A stretch of 64,000 nucleotides of DNA from Pristionchus mayeri (GCA_036245805.1 BTRK01000006.1:13858365-13922364), one strand, 5' to 3'. Numbered from the stretch's first letter, positions 43,826-64,000 are shown. Notes: generated from the sequence alone by a model not told the origin. Translations and numbers: made by a program.

Positions 43826-44870
43826 ACTGTGGGTAGTAGTAGCCGGGCTAGTGGTAAGTAGTAGCCGGACTACCTTGTCTTTATGACCGGCGACGTAGTT
43901 TCTGTGACCGGGCCACCGGCTCTTTGTGACCGGCGACGTAGCTTCTGTGACCGGGCCACCGGCTCTTTGTTACCGGACACGTAGCTTTTGTGACCCGGAC
44001 GTGGCCGTAACGTCCGGGTAACAAAAGTCACGTGGCCGGCTACTCGCGATTCACGAGCAAGTGCAGCGTGTGTTTGAAATTGGACGGGCAAGGAAATATA
44101 CTCACTCCAAGGGGTACTATAACAATCATCACTCGGCGGAAGTACGTCTGTCTTCTTTCGGCAGCCTTATGAACAGGAACAGCCTTATGAACAGGAACAG
44201 AGTGAACAGGAACCGATCATAGATCTGAAGAATGAGCTTATTCTGATTGAATTTAAATTTTAGAAAATACTAAAGTGATAATTTCCAGATGCTTTTGAAT
44301 ATTTCCCCTTCCAGTTTCAGTTTTAGTGCCACTTCCGTAGTTGACAATTTGACCGGAAGTGCCAATGTCGCAGGCGTAATTTGCTCTCTAACCATCGTGT
44401 TTAATGGAACTTCCGCAATTCGAAGTTCAAAAGAACATCTTCGTTCACCAAACCAGGAACACTCATGTATCAAAGCACTGGAAAAGAACAAATTCTTTAC
44501 CAATAGGAACATGGACGGTGTGGTCAGGTAGAAGCCAACATCGTGCGTTAGTCGGAATCCATTGAATTCTGAATATATCAGAGGCCAATGAAATTCTACT
44601 GGGAACATTCTACTGAAAACCTTGAGGGGGCAAGCAGCACATAATAATATCTTGGTGTGCCCATCTCATGATTATCGAGATTATGTGGCCAGCGACTATC
44701 AGCAAGTGCGACGACCACAGTAGTAGGAGCAAAAAACTGAACGTGTTATTGATTTCTCACTCAAAAAGGATAAAATTACCTGAAATGAGCGCTGATAGCT
44801 CCAGTCCGAAGAATAATTATTGGAAAGATAGCGAGACTGCTTGTCGCAACCAGAACGATCTGAAGCGTTT

Positions 44871-45872
44871 ATATGAGCCCGATTGTCTAAGAGTCGAACA
44901 AAGTCTGGCACAGCACTTTTTCGAAAACTTGTCGAAAGGGGTTCTCGAGTGTGCTGATCACCGTGGTTAACTTCATTTTGTATCATCTCGATCGGTTTTA
45001 CCAGGCTGCATGTAGGCACTATGTGCCCTACTCATCATAACTCAAGAAACGATTGACGAATTTCCGCCAAACTTTCATGAGGCTACCTAACTAAGAGATT
45101 GGCATAAAATGTGCATATTTTCCAAATATGCAAATAAATGAAAATTTGGTTTTCGAATATAAGGCCGAAAGTAACGATGAGCTACACACAGAAAGGTGTG
45201 CCTTGTCTAGGGGATCATTTTTCGTATGCTATGTAGGGCATTATGTCTAGACATATTTTTGTTATACGCTATTTTCTGACGATTTTGTCAGCCGTGAACT
45301 GCATACAATGCTCGGAGAGTGTAGAATTAAAATGAGTTTCACTCTGCGAAAGAAAAAAATCAATTAATATTGAGCGGAACAAAGGAATTCATAGTCATTC
45401 TACACTCTCTGAGCATTGCGTGTGGTTCACGGCTGACAAAATCGTCAGAAAATAGTGTATAACAAAAATATGTCTAGACATAATGCCCTACATAGCATAC
45501 GAAAGTGATCCCCTAGACAAGGCGCACCTTTCTGTGTGTAGCTCGTCGTTACTTTCGGCCTTATATTCGAGAACCAAATTTTCATTAATTTGCATATTTG
45601 GAAAATATGCAAATTTGATGTTAATCTCTTAGTTAGGAACTAATGGTAGCCTCATGAAAGATTGGCGGAAATTTGTCAATCGGTTCTTGAGTTATGATGA
45701 GTAGGGCACATAGTGCCTACATGCGGCCTGATCAAACCGATCGAGATTATGCAAAATGAAGTTGACCACGGTAATCAACACACTCGAGAACCCCTTTCCA
45801 CAAGTTTTCGAAAAAGTGCTGTGCCAGACCTTTCAGCACATTGTTCGATTCTTACGGAACCGGGCTCATATA
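44871..45872. repeat. 1.0-kb fold-back in intron 1 of receptor F
   Basis: Ends ATATGAGCCCGATTGTC and, inverted, ATATGAGCCCGGTTCC. The arms pair over most of their length (GGCACTATGTGCCC and ATGTCTAGACATA blocks appear on both sides). Centre near 45350. Apparent ORFs at 44699-45019 and 45713-46099 are arm copies or overlap the receptor exon and are not separate genes. Confidence 0.85.
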
Positions 45873-45997
45873 TCGCACTGTCAAGTCAGCAAACAAACCA
45901 CAATCTCGAATGCGAACAGATAATTGAAGATAGTGTCGAGATCGGTAGGGCACTTCTCTTTCGCGTGGACACATGTTCCATTCACTATCAACGGCAT

Positions 45998-47191
45998 CTG
46001 GAATGCGATTCGATTGGTACGTACATTGAAGTGTCTTGCAAATACGCATCAGACCAGGGATTCGTGAGAATGGATGAAAAGTTGGAAATTACGAGTTGAA
46101 TTAATGAAAGAAGAAGCAGCATGAAATGAGAAAATGATGGGAAAACTGTTTGGTCCAGGAGAGTTGTCTAATTGCTGAGCCATCAACAAAAGCCGTTCTA
46201 AAGGCGTATGTGTCCGTCTTCTTCGATCTCACTAGAAAAGTACACTGGGACTAGTGAGACTGCTTGGTGAGAGTGAGCAGAAATCGCTGAATGGGACCAA
46301 TTAGAGGAATGATAACAAGCTTGGAGCTGCGGGTACAAAAATTGACACTTTCGCAATTTGGTACTTATTTACTTTTTTTGGTCGTATAATTGATGTAGGA
46401 AATATCAGAAGCCGTTATGAATGCTAATAATGCGTTATTTGTGAGTGTATGTTATTCATTACTAGTCCGGCTGCCCCCCGCCTTCGGCGGGGGCCCCGTC
46501 CTAGCGGAGTATCTAGGTTTTGCAATCACTCGTTTCGCACCTTGTTGACGCGATCTCTCTCCCTCCCCATTTCGAAATCGTTTTGCAACTGTTTCGCAAT
46601 CCAGTCAAACGGACAGAGACTGCGCTTTATATATAGGTATAGATTATTATTCTGCAGAGAAGAATCACGCTTGAAAAGTGAACCACTGAACCAAGTATCC
46701 AAGTACCTAATCTGATCTTTAGCTGAATAGGCCAATTAATGGAATGAAAACTAAAACTCGCAGTTGTAGCAGAAGGTTTGCATATGTCTTAGTTGAGGCA
46801 AACCGAAAAAGTTATTCTAACAGTCTAATACAATCGTGTTCAAAAGTACACAATCGTAACAGAACATGATCTCGTACAGATGGACGAAAAACAAACCTAG
46901 AAAGTGGAAATTGGGCGCTTCTCGCAAGCAAATTGCAGATCTTTCATCGGAGAAAACGAAATGTCTGATTGATCAAAGAAAACGTAAAAGAGTATTATGA
47001 TCTCCATAATCTTGGATGGCTGCACACATGAAAGAAACATATGTGTTGTTTGTTTTAATGTAACAGCTCACAAATAATATTCAAAGACAAAAATTGACAG
47101 CATTGAAAATGTGCCAACTGTTATACATGTGAGAAGTTCAATGCATTTCTTCAACGGACAGCATGAACAATATTTGACAACGAAAACACAT
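45998..47191. other. Intergenic region between receptors F and G
   Basis: About 1.2 kb without a supported exon. It holds the Helitron-like hairpin terminus at 46475-46504 and otherwise AT-rich sequence. Gene F (start) and gene G (stop) face the same direction, so this should contain the F promoter and the G 3' region. Confidence 0.4.
46475..46504 (+). other. Possible Helitron 3' terminus (GC hairpin then CTAG)
   Basis: CCCCCGCC-TTC-GGCGGGGG forms a perfect 8-bp stem (46475-46493), followed by CCCCGTC and CTAG (46501-46504). Helitrons end with a short hairpin about 10 bases before CTRR. No matching 5' TC end or Rep/helicase ORF was found, so this would be a short non-autonomous piece. A transcription-terminator-like hairpin is the alternative. 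Confidence 0.35.
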
Positions 47192-49010
47192 TTACTTCCA
47201 CTGTTTGTTCATCATTTCGAAGTATGTATCGAACTGAATGAAGAAGATTTGATGGTCGTTGAGTGTCGCGCAAACCTGCTCCTTTTCTGACGGAACAATG
47301 CGAGCGGCGAATTTGAAGCCGAATTGTTCCTGAACTTATGCATTTTTTGTTGAGCTGTGGATATTTTTACTCTATGCTATTGAAAAAAAATACCTTGAAT
47401 CGTCTCCACAAAATTCGATGTGAGCAAATGAGGGAGGCCTCACCGATTAAGACATTCACTGTGTTGATCTGACGTTTAACAGTTACACATTGTGATTTGA
47501 TTTTGGATTCATACGGAGTAGAAACCGAAAAGAGTGTAGCCATAATAGTAGAGATTAGGGTTGATTGCGTGTATCCAAATTGTAATAAGTGAGAGATTCT
47601 TGAGGATGACATCAATGATGCAAACCGGCACAAGCGCGTAAGTAAGCTCTTGCGATTCGAATAGCTGTATAAGGGGGAATGTAAACATTAGTAAAAGAAT
47701 CTAAGCATAAGTGAAAAACATGAGGATAAGCATTTTCAGTTTCCATAGAAACTAACCAGAAATCGCGTATCAAGCGTTACGTGAGTGAAGGAATCTTTGT
47801 AGTTTCTTCTAGTACGCAAATAGGTTATGACACAGAACTGGAAAATAATGAGTATTTTATGATAAGAAACTAGTCTTTACCACGCACGAAATCGCATCGC
47901 AAGTGTGGGCGATTAGGCAGGCCTCTACCAGAAAAATGCCTGATCCATTTTCTAAATATATAAAACTATTTAGAGGGAGTAGGATAAATGTATAAACTAT
48001 ACTATTTACAGACAGTAGGTTTAAAGAAAAAAATCCAACTTACCTAAATGAGTCTGATATGCACCAAAGCATGCAATGCAAATCTGAAAGATGATGTTTC
48101 AATAAACTATTTATGCTTTTTATCTTTGCTTACTAAGAATGACAAAATTTTGGAGAATTTTTTTCCATCTAGTAAAATGAGAAGTAGCTCACTCCAAGAG
48201 GCACCGTAACGATCATAGCTCGATTGAAGTATCTCTGCCTTTTTTCGACCATATTGTTGAATAGAGTGAACAGAAATCGGTCGAAAATCTGAAGTAACAT
48301 CTTACGAATTCAATTAATTAATGCTTAATTAACACATATCACTTAGAAATTCCTCAAAATTAACAACACAATGATCAGACATCTACAGCTACCTGATCTA
48401 CATCTGATGACAGGTTCATTAAAACAACCCATGACTCACAACTCATTTTTCAAAAAAAAGTTCTCACCAATAGGAACATGGCGGTCGTTGTCAGGAAGAA
48501 GCCGGCATTGTGCGTCAGGCGGAACACATTGAATTCTACGAATTTTCATATTTTCAAAAAAAAGTTAGCTAAATTATTAGTCGAAAAATGTCGCATAGGA
48601 CTAAAAAAAATGAGTGTTGGCCGAACCATTATGAGGCAAGCAGCACATGATAATGTCGTTATGAGCCCATCTCAGGAATATCGAGATCACGTGACCGCCA
48701 ACTATTAGAAGGTGTGATACCCACACTAGTAAGAGAAGGAATCTGCAAATTGTAATTGCTTTTAAATGTGGAGATCAGTGAAATATACCGAAATTGAGCG
48801 CTGACAGCGCCAGCACGAATAACGATTACTGGAAATACAATAAGACTGCTCGCGGACATTAGGATAATCTGAATCACTTTGCACATCTTGTTATTTTTAC
48901 AACTGGCTTACCAGAATCTCGAATGCGTAGAAATAGCTAAATATGATTTCGAGATCGCTCATACACTGCGTAGTAGCATGCAAGCAGACGCCGTTCTCGA
49001 TCAATACCAT
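47192..49010 (-). CDS. 7TM chemoreceptor-like gene G, intact
   Basis: Minus-strand member of the D-type subfamily. ATG 49010 (MVLIENGVCLHATTQCMSDL) to YFEMMNKQWK, TAA 47192. Exons in phase: LMSASSLIVFPVIVIRAGA (48790-48870), FLLLLVWVSHLLIVGGHVIS (48630-48745), FRLTHNAGFFLTTTAMFLL, FDRFLFTLFNNMVEKRQRYF (48190-48290), ICIACFGAYQTHL, ACLIAHTCDAISCV (47882-47925), FCVITYLRTRRNYKDSFTHV, LVPVCIIDVILKNLSLITI (47540-47650) and INTVNVLIGEASLICSHRIL. No lesion seen. Predicted chemosensory receptor as for gene C. Confidence 0.8.
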
Positions 49011-50024
49011 CTTATTTCTGAAATTACACATTTTCAAATACAGATCGGGATGTCGAAAACGCTGTAACGCACCCCACAGTGGCTTCTAGCAAAAGGAGTG
49101 AATCAATGCATTACTGAGGACCACTCCGCCCTCGTGAATGTGTTGATCAAACGAAAGTGGTGTTGTATAGATGCTGCTTAGTAAGATAAAAACCGTGCAA
49201 ATTCGAGCTTTTCGTTCAAGTAAATTGCATAGTTCGGTAGGTTGTTGGTCTTGTGGGGCGATGTTTCGTTGGCAGAGAATGAGACAGAGTGTAGTATATT
49301 CTATACGGCTATACTCCCTTTGTCATCTAGATATGACATCGTAATTATCATGATTATAATTTCCCCTGTAACATATATTTTATACCTCTGCACTGTCGCA
49401 TGATAAAGAATTATTATATCGTTTCTCAAGGATATCCTTCAAGGATATGTCGTTAGCATAGTTGCCCACCACTGGCGGCGGCTTGTTGGGCAGTGCTCAT
49501 CCATGAACAGGGGTCATGGGAGTCGCCGCCTGCGTGGGCACTATGGTCGTTAGTCCTTCTAGTTCGAAGAAGACGGCGATGTAGATCAGTGAGGTTTCCG
49601 GTAGTGTTTCCCAGTCAGTAAAGGTAAAAAGCTAAAGGTGCAGCCACGTCAAACGATTTTACAGTATCATACGACAACGCTAAGTGGTGTAGTGCGGCGA
49701 GGCCGACTTCTGCTAGGACTACGTCCTAGTCGGTATACGCCCTAATTTATTATGATTTCTCACCGGACTGAGACGGCTAGAGAGTACGTGAAATGAAGAT
49801 AGCACGCGTCGATTTGTCATCACTTGTTTCAGGAGATGTTCAACAAACGTGCATTTATAATTTTATGTTGTGTCATTATTTTATATTGCTGATATTCTTT
49901 TTGTTTTAGTCAACAAGAGAACAATAAATTGCAAAAAAATGGAGTTAGCAACTCTACTTTGAAATACCCACACATCAAATGGAAAATAAGTTAAACAACA
50001 ACTGTAATATCGATGACAACAGCC
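49011..50024. other. Intergenic region with weak dispersed repeat
   Basis: About 1 kb upstream of receptor G and downstream of the ABCC gene. At 49440-49560 a GGCGGCG...CGCCGCC segment with CATGAACAGGGGTCATG resembles the dispersed palindromic repeat. No exon recognised. Confidence 0.4.
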
Positions 50025-59554
<9,530 letters not shown>

Positions 59555-61989
59555 TTCCGCTTGGCGATGACTCATATTTGCTTCGCTTCACGTGAATTTC
59601 ATGTATGTACTTTGTTGAAAAATTATTGAGCGAAATCACACATTTTCCGTGTGAAATTGGTAATTTCAAGCATAAAAGTGAAAACCGAATTCAGCGAAAA
59701 GTGGTTTCGAAGGTTTTCGAAACTCTCACCTTTCGCTATTGCGTTGTCCACACGCCAGAGAGAATGAGAGAAAAGCGAAGGAGGACGGCTTTTATACCCC
59801 CTCCCTTCTCTACTCTTCCCTTTTCCTTCTCTCTTTCTCTGCTCTCCCCCCTTCATCTTCCACTTTCGTGCCTCTATCCCTCTCTCTACCTCCCTCTCTC
59901 TCTTCCGCGAGCCAGGAATGAGATAGCAATAGAGCACGAAAGAACAGCACCAGTGGGTAAAGAGCGGCAGGCAAAGGGAGAATCAGATAATTAGAGATGG
60001 ATGTTTGCTCACGAATTTCGAAGGATTTCGAATGACTGATCGAGAGGTTTATCACGAAAATTAACCCAATATCACAATAATAGCAAAAAATAGCTATAAC
60101 ACAACACGCAACTCGGTAATAATCACCAGAAAGGCAATCCACATCGAATACAATGACACTAGCTCGGATGCAAACCTTCCTGATGATAGTCAATAAAGTA
60201 CTAGTATCTATCATTTTCTTAGTTTCTTATCACACTGTCAATCCTCGAAAAAAACTGATATTTGTGGTTATCATCCGGGAGGATCGCAACCGATCAAGTG
60301 CATAACACGTGTCTTCTGAGAGATTGCATGACCATGAGGAACCAGCTGCAAAAGTTTAAGCAATATTTCCAAGAAAATTATATTAGAGTCCGTTGGGGAC
60401 GAGGAAACTTATTTGCACGCAATTTGGGCTGGAGCCGGCTTTTAGGAATTTTTTTTTGAATTTTTTTTTATCCGGCTCTGCCGTATTTCATGTCGTTTTT
60501 GAGCTACAAATATGGCAAAGAGCTCAAAATAAGCGGAACATTATTCTAAGAAACTTTCATGTTGAGACCTAATCTGTACGAAGTAGCTGTCATGCAAAAA
60601 ATATCGAAAAACTATCCGTAGATTCATTTAAAAAATTATACTCGGCTTAGGACCCCCCGTTTCACCACTTTCTGAACACAGATTCGGAAACTACATACTC
60701 ATATTAGTCTGAGAAAAATAGTTTCCTGAATCGGTAGGGTGTAAATACGTCGAAGACGTAAAGTATGTGTAAAGTTCGCTAGATCCGAAATTTCAATCTC
60801 AAAATTTTGAGTCGTAATCACTCAGGAACATCTCTTTTTTCATAGTTTTCATATAAAGTGTCAATTTATTGAAAATGCTGTTGAAAAAACCGAAGATATC
60901 CAACTTTCAAAAAAATCATATTTTTAACCTCTGAAATCTCAAATTTACATGTTGCTAACTCATCATTTCGAGATCATTCCATGCGCTGGCTATATAGAAG
61001 TTATAGTATGCTTAGCTATGAGCGAAAATTTGTGGTACTGAGCACCTCCACTATTTCGATGCTCGAACTTCTGATCCTCGAATATCGAAGATCGACAATG
61101 TAGGTGACATAAAAAAAAAGTTTTTGAAATGGATATTGTAAATTCAGATGATGTCTACCTTTGAAAAATGTTTTTGTATATATGAACACTATGAAAAAAG
61201 AGATGTTCCTGAGTGATTACGACTTAAAATTTTGAGATTGAAATTTCCGATCTAGCGAACTTTATACATACTTAGCTTGCTTCGACGTATTTACACCCCT
61301 ACCGATTCAGGAAGCTATTTTTTTCAGTCTAATATGAGTATTTAGTTTCCGAATCTGTGTTCAGAATGCGGTGAAACGGGGGGTCCTAAGCGGAATATGT
61401 TTTTTAAATGAATCTACGGATAGTTTTTCGATATTTTTTGCATGACAGCTACTTCGTACAGATTAGGTCTCAACATGAAAGTTTCTTAGAATAATGTTCC
61501 GCTTATTTTGAGCTCTTTGCCGTATTTGTAGCTCAACAACGAAATGAAATATGACAGAGCCGGATTGAAGACCGTAAAATTCCTAAAAGCCGGCTCCAGC
61601 CCAAATCGCGTACAAATAAGTTTCCTCGTCCCCAACGGACTCTAATATAATTTTCTTGGAAATATTGCTTTAACTTTCGCAGCTGGTTCCTCATGGGGCT
61701 CATTTTCATGCAATCTCTCAGATGACACGTGATAAATATAACACTCGTTTGGTAAACTTAATACTATTAATTGCCTCTTCCGTATCTGGACTGAATATCA
61801 GCAAATGCTCGTTCCTCGACCGAATCGGCGCTTCTCGAGGAAGAAGAGAGGATGCTGAAACGAAATATTTGCACGATGTCGAGCAAAAATGTTTTGTTCG
61901 CAATAGGATCCTTCACCTAAAACGGCCGTTGCCAAATTCTCAAAACGAACGTGAATTTTCATTTCCAAAAAAATGCAAATGAATAATGC
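59555..61989. other. Intergenic region with pyrimidine-rich tract and fold-back
   Basis: Between the ABCC start and the homeobox stop, both on the minus strand. 59750-59930 is a pyrimidine-rich stretch (CTTCTCTCTTTCTCTGC) that yields low-complexity ORFs only. 60306-61731 is a fold-back. No exon recognised. Confidence 0.45.
60306..61731. repeat. 1.43-kb fold-back element
   Basis: Ends CACGTGTCTTCTGAGAGATT and, inverted, CACGTGTCATCTGAGAGATT. The arms are nearly complete complements (GAGCCGGCTTTTAGGAATTT, ACATTATTCTAAGAAACTTT and CTCAAAATTTTGAG-type blocks on both sides); centre near 61000. About 710 bp per arm, non-coding. Confidence 0.88.
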
Positions 61990-62957
61990 TCACTCCTGGA
62001 TGAACTCGAACGAGTGCTCCATTTTCACGACTTTGTTTGCACTGATTTTCCCTGCGGATCGAGCGTTCTGGAAGAAGGAGCGCACCTGAAAAGTATGGTA
62101 CTAACACCAGATTTTTCTTGGAAACATGAAATATTTAGAAAATATGTACCTGCTGGCGTTCAATTCCGAGATGATTGGAGATCAATGTGAGCTCCGCAGG
62201 AGAGGGGTAAGGATGGAGAGCGAAAATGGCTCTAAAATGCCGAATTTTAAAAGTTATATTGGTAGGCTGCGATGAAATTTTTGGGGGCATAATTTAGAAG
62301 AAAAAAAAGAGATGTTGTGCTAAACAGATTTAGCGAAAGCTGCTGGAACTAACTTACCTCATCACCCTCTTGTGATGTTCCTTGTGTCGAAAAGAGCGAT
62401 TGAAGTTCCTCCCTGAAAATCGCATTAATTTTCACCAAAACCAAATACGCAATAACTTCATTAGAACTAACGAGTTTTAGTGATCTTGGGCGTAGCCTCT
62501 TGTCGAGCATCATTAGTTTGCCCGGGATATTGAACTTTCTGAAGCATCGATATATCTGAATAGGGATCATTTACTGAGGAAACGGATTGCGAATACATTA
62601 GAGCATACCTTGAACAGGTGTTGACATCATTGACACTGGCACCGTTTGGAAGTATGTCGGGTAGTGCAGGCTCGGCATGACGTGAAAGCTTCCCGGATCA
62701 GTCATAGAAAGGCACGTGGGAGTCATCATCACCATCGAATGCTGGACCATCGAAGAGTCGCACCTGTAATGACCATCGCCAGGGACCATTCCATTCATAG
62801 ATGGAGTGACGAACTGACCGTTGTAATCAATTGTCGATTGATAGTGCTGCTGCAGAGCCCCGGGTACGGTAGTCGAGTCGTTGAGGGTGTTCGGAGGTGA
62901 GGCGAAGGGGTCGGGTGGATAGGGATAGTTGTTATAGTAAGGGATGAACGGGAACAT
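61990..62957 (-). CDS. Divergent homeobox transcription factor
   Basis: Exon 1 starts at ATG 62957 (MFPFIPYYNNYPYPPDPFAS) and encodes a Pro/Tyr/Met/Ser-rich region. Exon 2 (about 62480-62557) ends ATPKITKT. Exon 3 (about 62360-62412) is RNFNRSFRHKEHHKRVM. Exon 4 (about 62150-62230) is RAIFALHPYPSPAELTLISN, then HLGIERQQ. Exon 5 (61990-62086) is VRSFFQNARSAGK and ends SFEFIQE, TGA. Together they form a homeodomain: a basic arm (KTRRNF), helix 1-2 with the YPS turn, and helix 3 QVRSFFQNAR. The nearly invariant Trp48 is Phe, Asn51 is kept, and position 52 is Ala. About 220 aa. Class not assigned. Nuclear, DNA-binding role inferred. ATG 62957 is chosen because it opens the frame that splices into the homeodomain. 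Confidence 0.82.
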
Positions 62958-63043
62958 TGGTGAAGACTATGTACTATTCTCGCAATGGTTATGCCTTGGC
63001 TGAGATCCATTGCAAGAATTAGGAATTGCGACGCTGACTAAGA

Positions 63044-63265
63044 AATAAGGAAATGACTCGATCGGATGTTGAGAACGACGAGATAGTACTGATTAGTGAG
63101 AGAGCGAGAGGAAGAGAGTGCCAGCGGGCATGGTGTTCTCGAATAAGGAAATCACTCGATCGGATGTTGAGAACGAAGAGAGAGTACTGATTAGTGAGAG
63201 AGCGAGAGGAAGAGAGTGCCAGCGGGCATGGTGTTCTCGAATAAGGAAATGACTCGATCGGATGC
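63044..63265. repeat. 98-bp tandem repeat upstream of the homeobox gene
   Basis: AATAAGGAAATGACTCGATC units start at 63044, 63142 and 63240: two full copies with few differences and a partial third. It lies 87 bp upstream of the homeobox start codon (minus strand), in its 5' UTR or promoter. Each unit contains GAGAGAGCGAGAGGAAGAGA. Confidence 0.9.
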
Positions 63266-64000
63266 CAGGGAAGTAGGGAGGCGAGAGATTATGTCAAAGT
63301 GAAAGTGTGGACAGCCAGAAGATATGATTTCCCCCAAATCCATCAGAAGGCAGGACAAATTTTGAAGGGTGAACCTTTCGCATTACAAGCAAAAATATTT
63401 GTCACGTCAAGTAATAATGCTTAGGCGTGTCCGGACAGGACCGTTCTACACAGCAGACAGTGTTGACGAAAATTGTATCACGGGAACATTTTTCGATTTT
63501 ATAAAACGTGTCAATAACATGTATGAATTTCACAAAATTTATCAATTCAATCATGTTATAGGTACGATTCTGATCCGCCTTTTGCTCTGTCAACAAACAT
63601 TTTATCCATCTGGCGCGCCAAAATGTAGTCATCACAGTTACTGATGAGCAATATGATCGCGATGCTGTCTAATAGGTATCGGTTTGACCTGAAAAATAAT
63701 CGTCTCTCTTTGCTCTCGAGACTGCTAGGAAGCATTACCGAAACAATTGAATGAACTAATGTCGCGCTCGCCGAATAAAATCGCCTAAGCGCAAATGCCA
63801 CCCACAAATGACAAGACGCCGCACGATTTGTCATTTCCCTTCCCTCTCAATGGGTTCGGCGAGTAGGGCTCATGATTAATGCGGACACAATAATTGAGTC
63901 ATTGGCTGTTTCGATGAACTGTCCTTTCCTACTTTTGTGACGTCGACAGAAGCGTTCGGTTCGTGGATGCTCACAATCGCGTTTTCAGGCTGACGATGTT
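63266..64000. other. Right-end region without recognised gene
   Basis: No convincing exon on either strand. Short ORFs (63369-63644 plus, 63402-63635 minus) overlap each other and show no family signal. Probably distal upstream sequence of the homeobox gene. Confidence 0.4.

Larger units (their letters stand above)
39907..44057. mobile_element. 4.15-kb nested repeat block with inverted ends
   Basis: Left end CTCGTGAATCGCGAGTAG and right end CTACTCGCGATTCACGAG are inverted copies, followed inward on both sides by Gly-codon-like GCCGG/ACGTAGC repeats (GACCGGCGACGTA, GTAGCCGGCTACGTAGC). The interior contains a palindromic satellite (40228-41075), a MITE (42086-42409), a hAT-like MITE with an 8-bp duplication (42975-43335) and a small fold-back (43596-43825). 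No transposase was recognised. It behaves as one large non-autonomous element, or a landing pad that collected others, within an intron of receptor F. Confidence 0.6.
38959..45997 (-). pseudogene. 7TM chemoreceptor-like gene F, frameshifted and enlarged by repeats
   Basis: Inverted member of the array. ATG 45997 (MPLIVNGTCVHAKEKCPTDL) to YFEMMNTQWK, TGA 38959. Recognisable exons: 45899-45997; 44781-44861 (VATSSLAIFPIIILRTGA); 44640-44730 (LLLLLWSSHLLIVAGHIIS); 44492-44575; 44110-44228; 39702-39745 (ISIAFFGAYKANV); 39580-39640; 39460-39535; 39250-39410 (LLPVCVMDVILKNLSL); 39130-39205; 39050-39103; 38959-39000. Lesions: the DRFLFTLF exon has a tandem duplication (LFLFIR twice, about 44165-44205) with a frame change, and the HTSDAIS exon (39580-39640) lacks 2 bases (VAV then frame-shifted). 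Intron 1 holds a 1-kb fold-back, and the intron between 39745 and 44110 holds a 4.15-kb repeat block. Confidence 0.75.

Noticed and set aside
45713..46099. 128-codon plus-strand ORF
   Set aside because: Made of a fold-back arm plus the antisense of receptor F exon 1.
59739..59994. Low-complexity ORFs on both strands in the pyrimidine-rich tract
   Set aside because: CT-rich simple sequence; no exon signals.
62646..62900. Plus-strand 84-codon ORF
   Set aside because: Antisense of homeobox exon 1, which has the spliceable, domain-bearing frame.
63044..63265. CRISPR-like array
   Set aside because: Units are directly adjacent without unique spacers, and the genome is eukaryotic.

Overview
The window is nuclear DNA from a nematode. 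Genes are split into many small exons by short GT-AG introns, and several start codons sit just after a TTTCAG-type acceptor. The gene content is typical of nematodes: a tandem array of chemoreceptor-like 7TM genes, PP1-like phosphatases, ABCC transporters, and RTE, mariner and Gypsy elements. A diplogastrid such as Pristionchus is a reasonable guess, but that is inference only. No RNA gene, CRISPR array or bacterial-type operon was recognised.

Layout. 0.6-2.1 kb (-): divergent PP1-like phosphatase with altered catalytic motifs, 3' end not found. 2.4-16.4 kb (+): a gene for a secreted or membrane Cys-rich protein, cut at a splice donor by an 8.8-kb Ty3/Gypsy-type LTR retrotransposon (3076-11850). 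The LTRs are 811 bp with 5 differences seen by eye, and the target duplication is GAGT. The element has broken gag, a protease, an integrase and an unusual extra 3' ORF. Where its own RT/RNase H should be there is an intact antisense RTE-type RT ORF. 17.0-19.9 kb (+): internally deleted ABCC transporter copy. 20.2-24.6 kb (-): complete PP1 family phosphatase whose introns carry many GATCAAAGATCA-type motifs, a MITE with an 8-bp duplication, and a 1.07-kb fold-back.

25.5-49.0 kb: seven related 7TM chemoreceptor-like genes, A-E on + and F-G on -. C, D, E and G look intact, B has a damaged splice donor, A and F are frameshifted. Gene F is interrupted in introns by a 1-kb fold-back and by a 4.15-kb nested repeat block containing a palindromic 11-bp-period satellite. 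50.0-59.6 kb (-): full-length ABCC transporter with two frame breaks in NBD1 and a dead mariner in an intron. 60.3-61.7 kb: 1.4-kb fold-back. 62.0-63.0 kb (-): divergent homeobox gene with a 98-bp tandem repeat upstream.

The most notable signals are the chimeric LTR element (antisense RTE RT in place of its own RT, plus a CCHC/Gly-rich ORF in the env position), the host gene split at a splice donor, the in-phase internal deletion in the ABCC paralogue, and the repeat-filled receptor cluster. Single-base frame breaks recur in unrelated genes, so assembly indel errors must be excluded before any of them is called a pseudogene. Exon boundaries were read by eye and are approximate.
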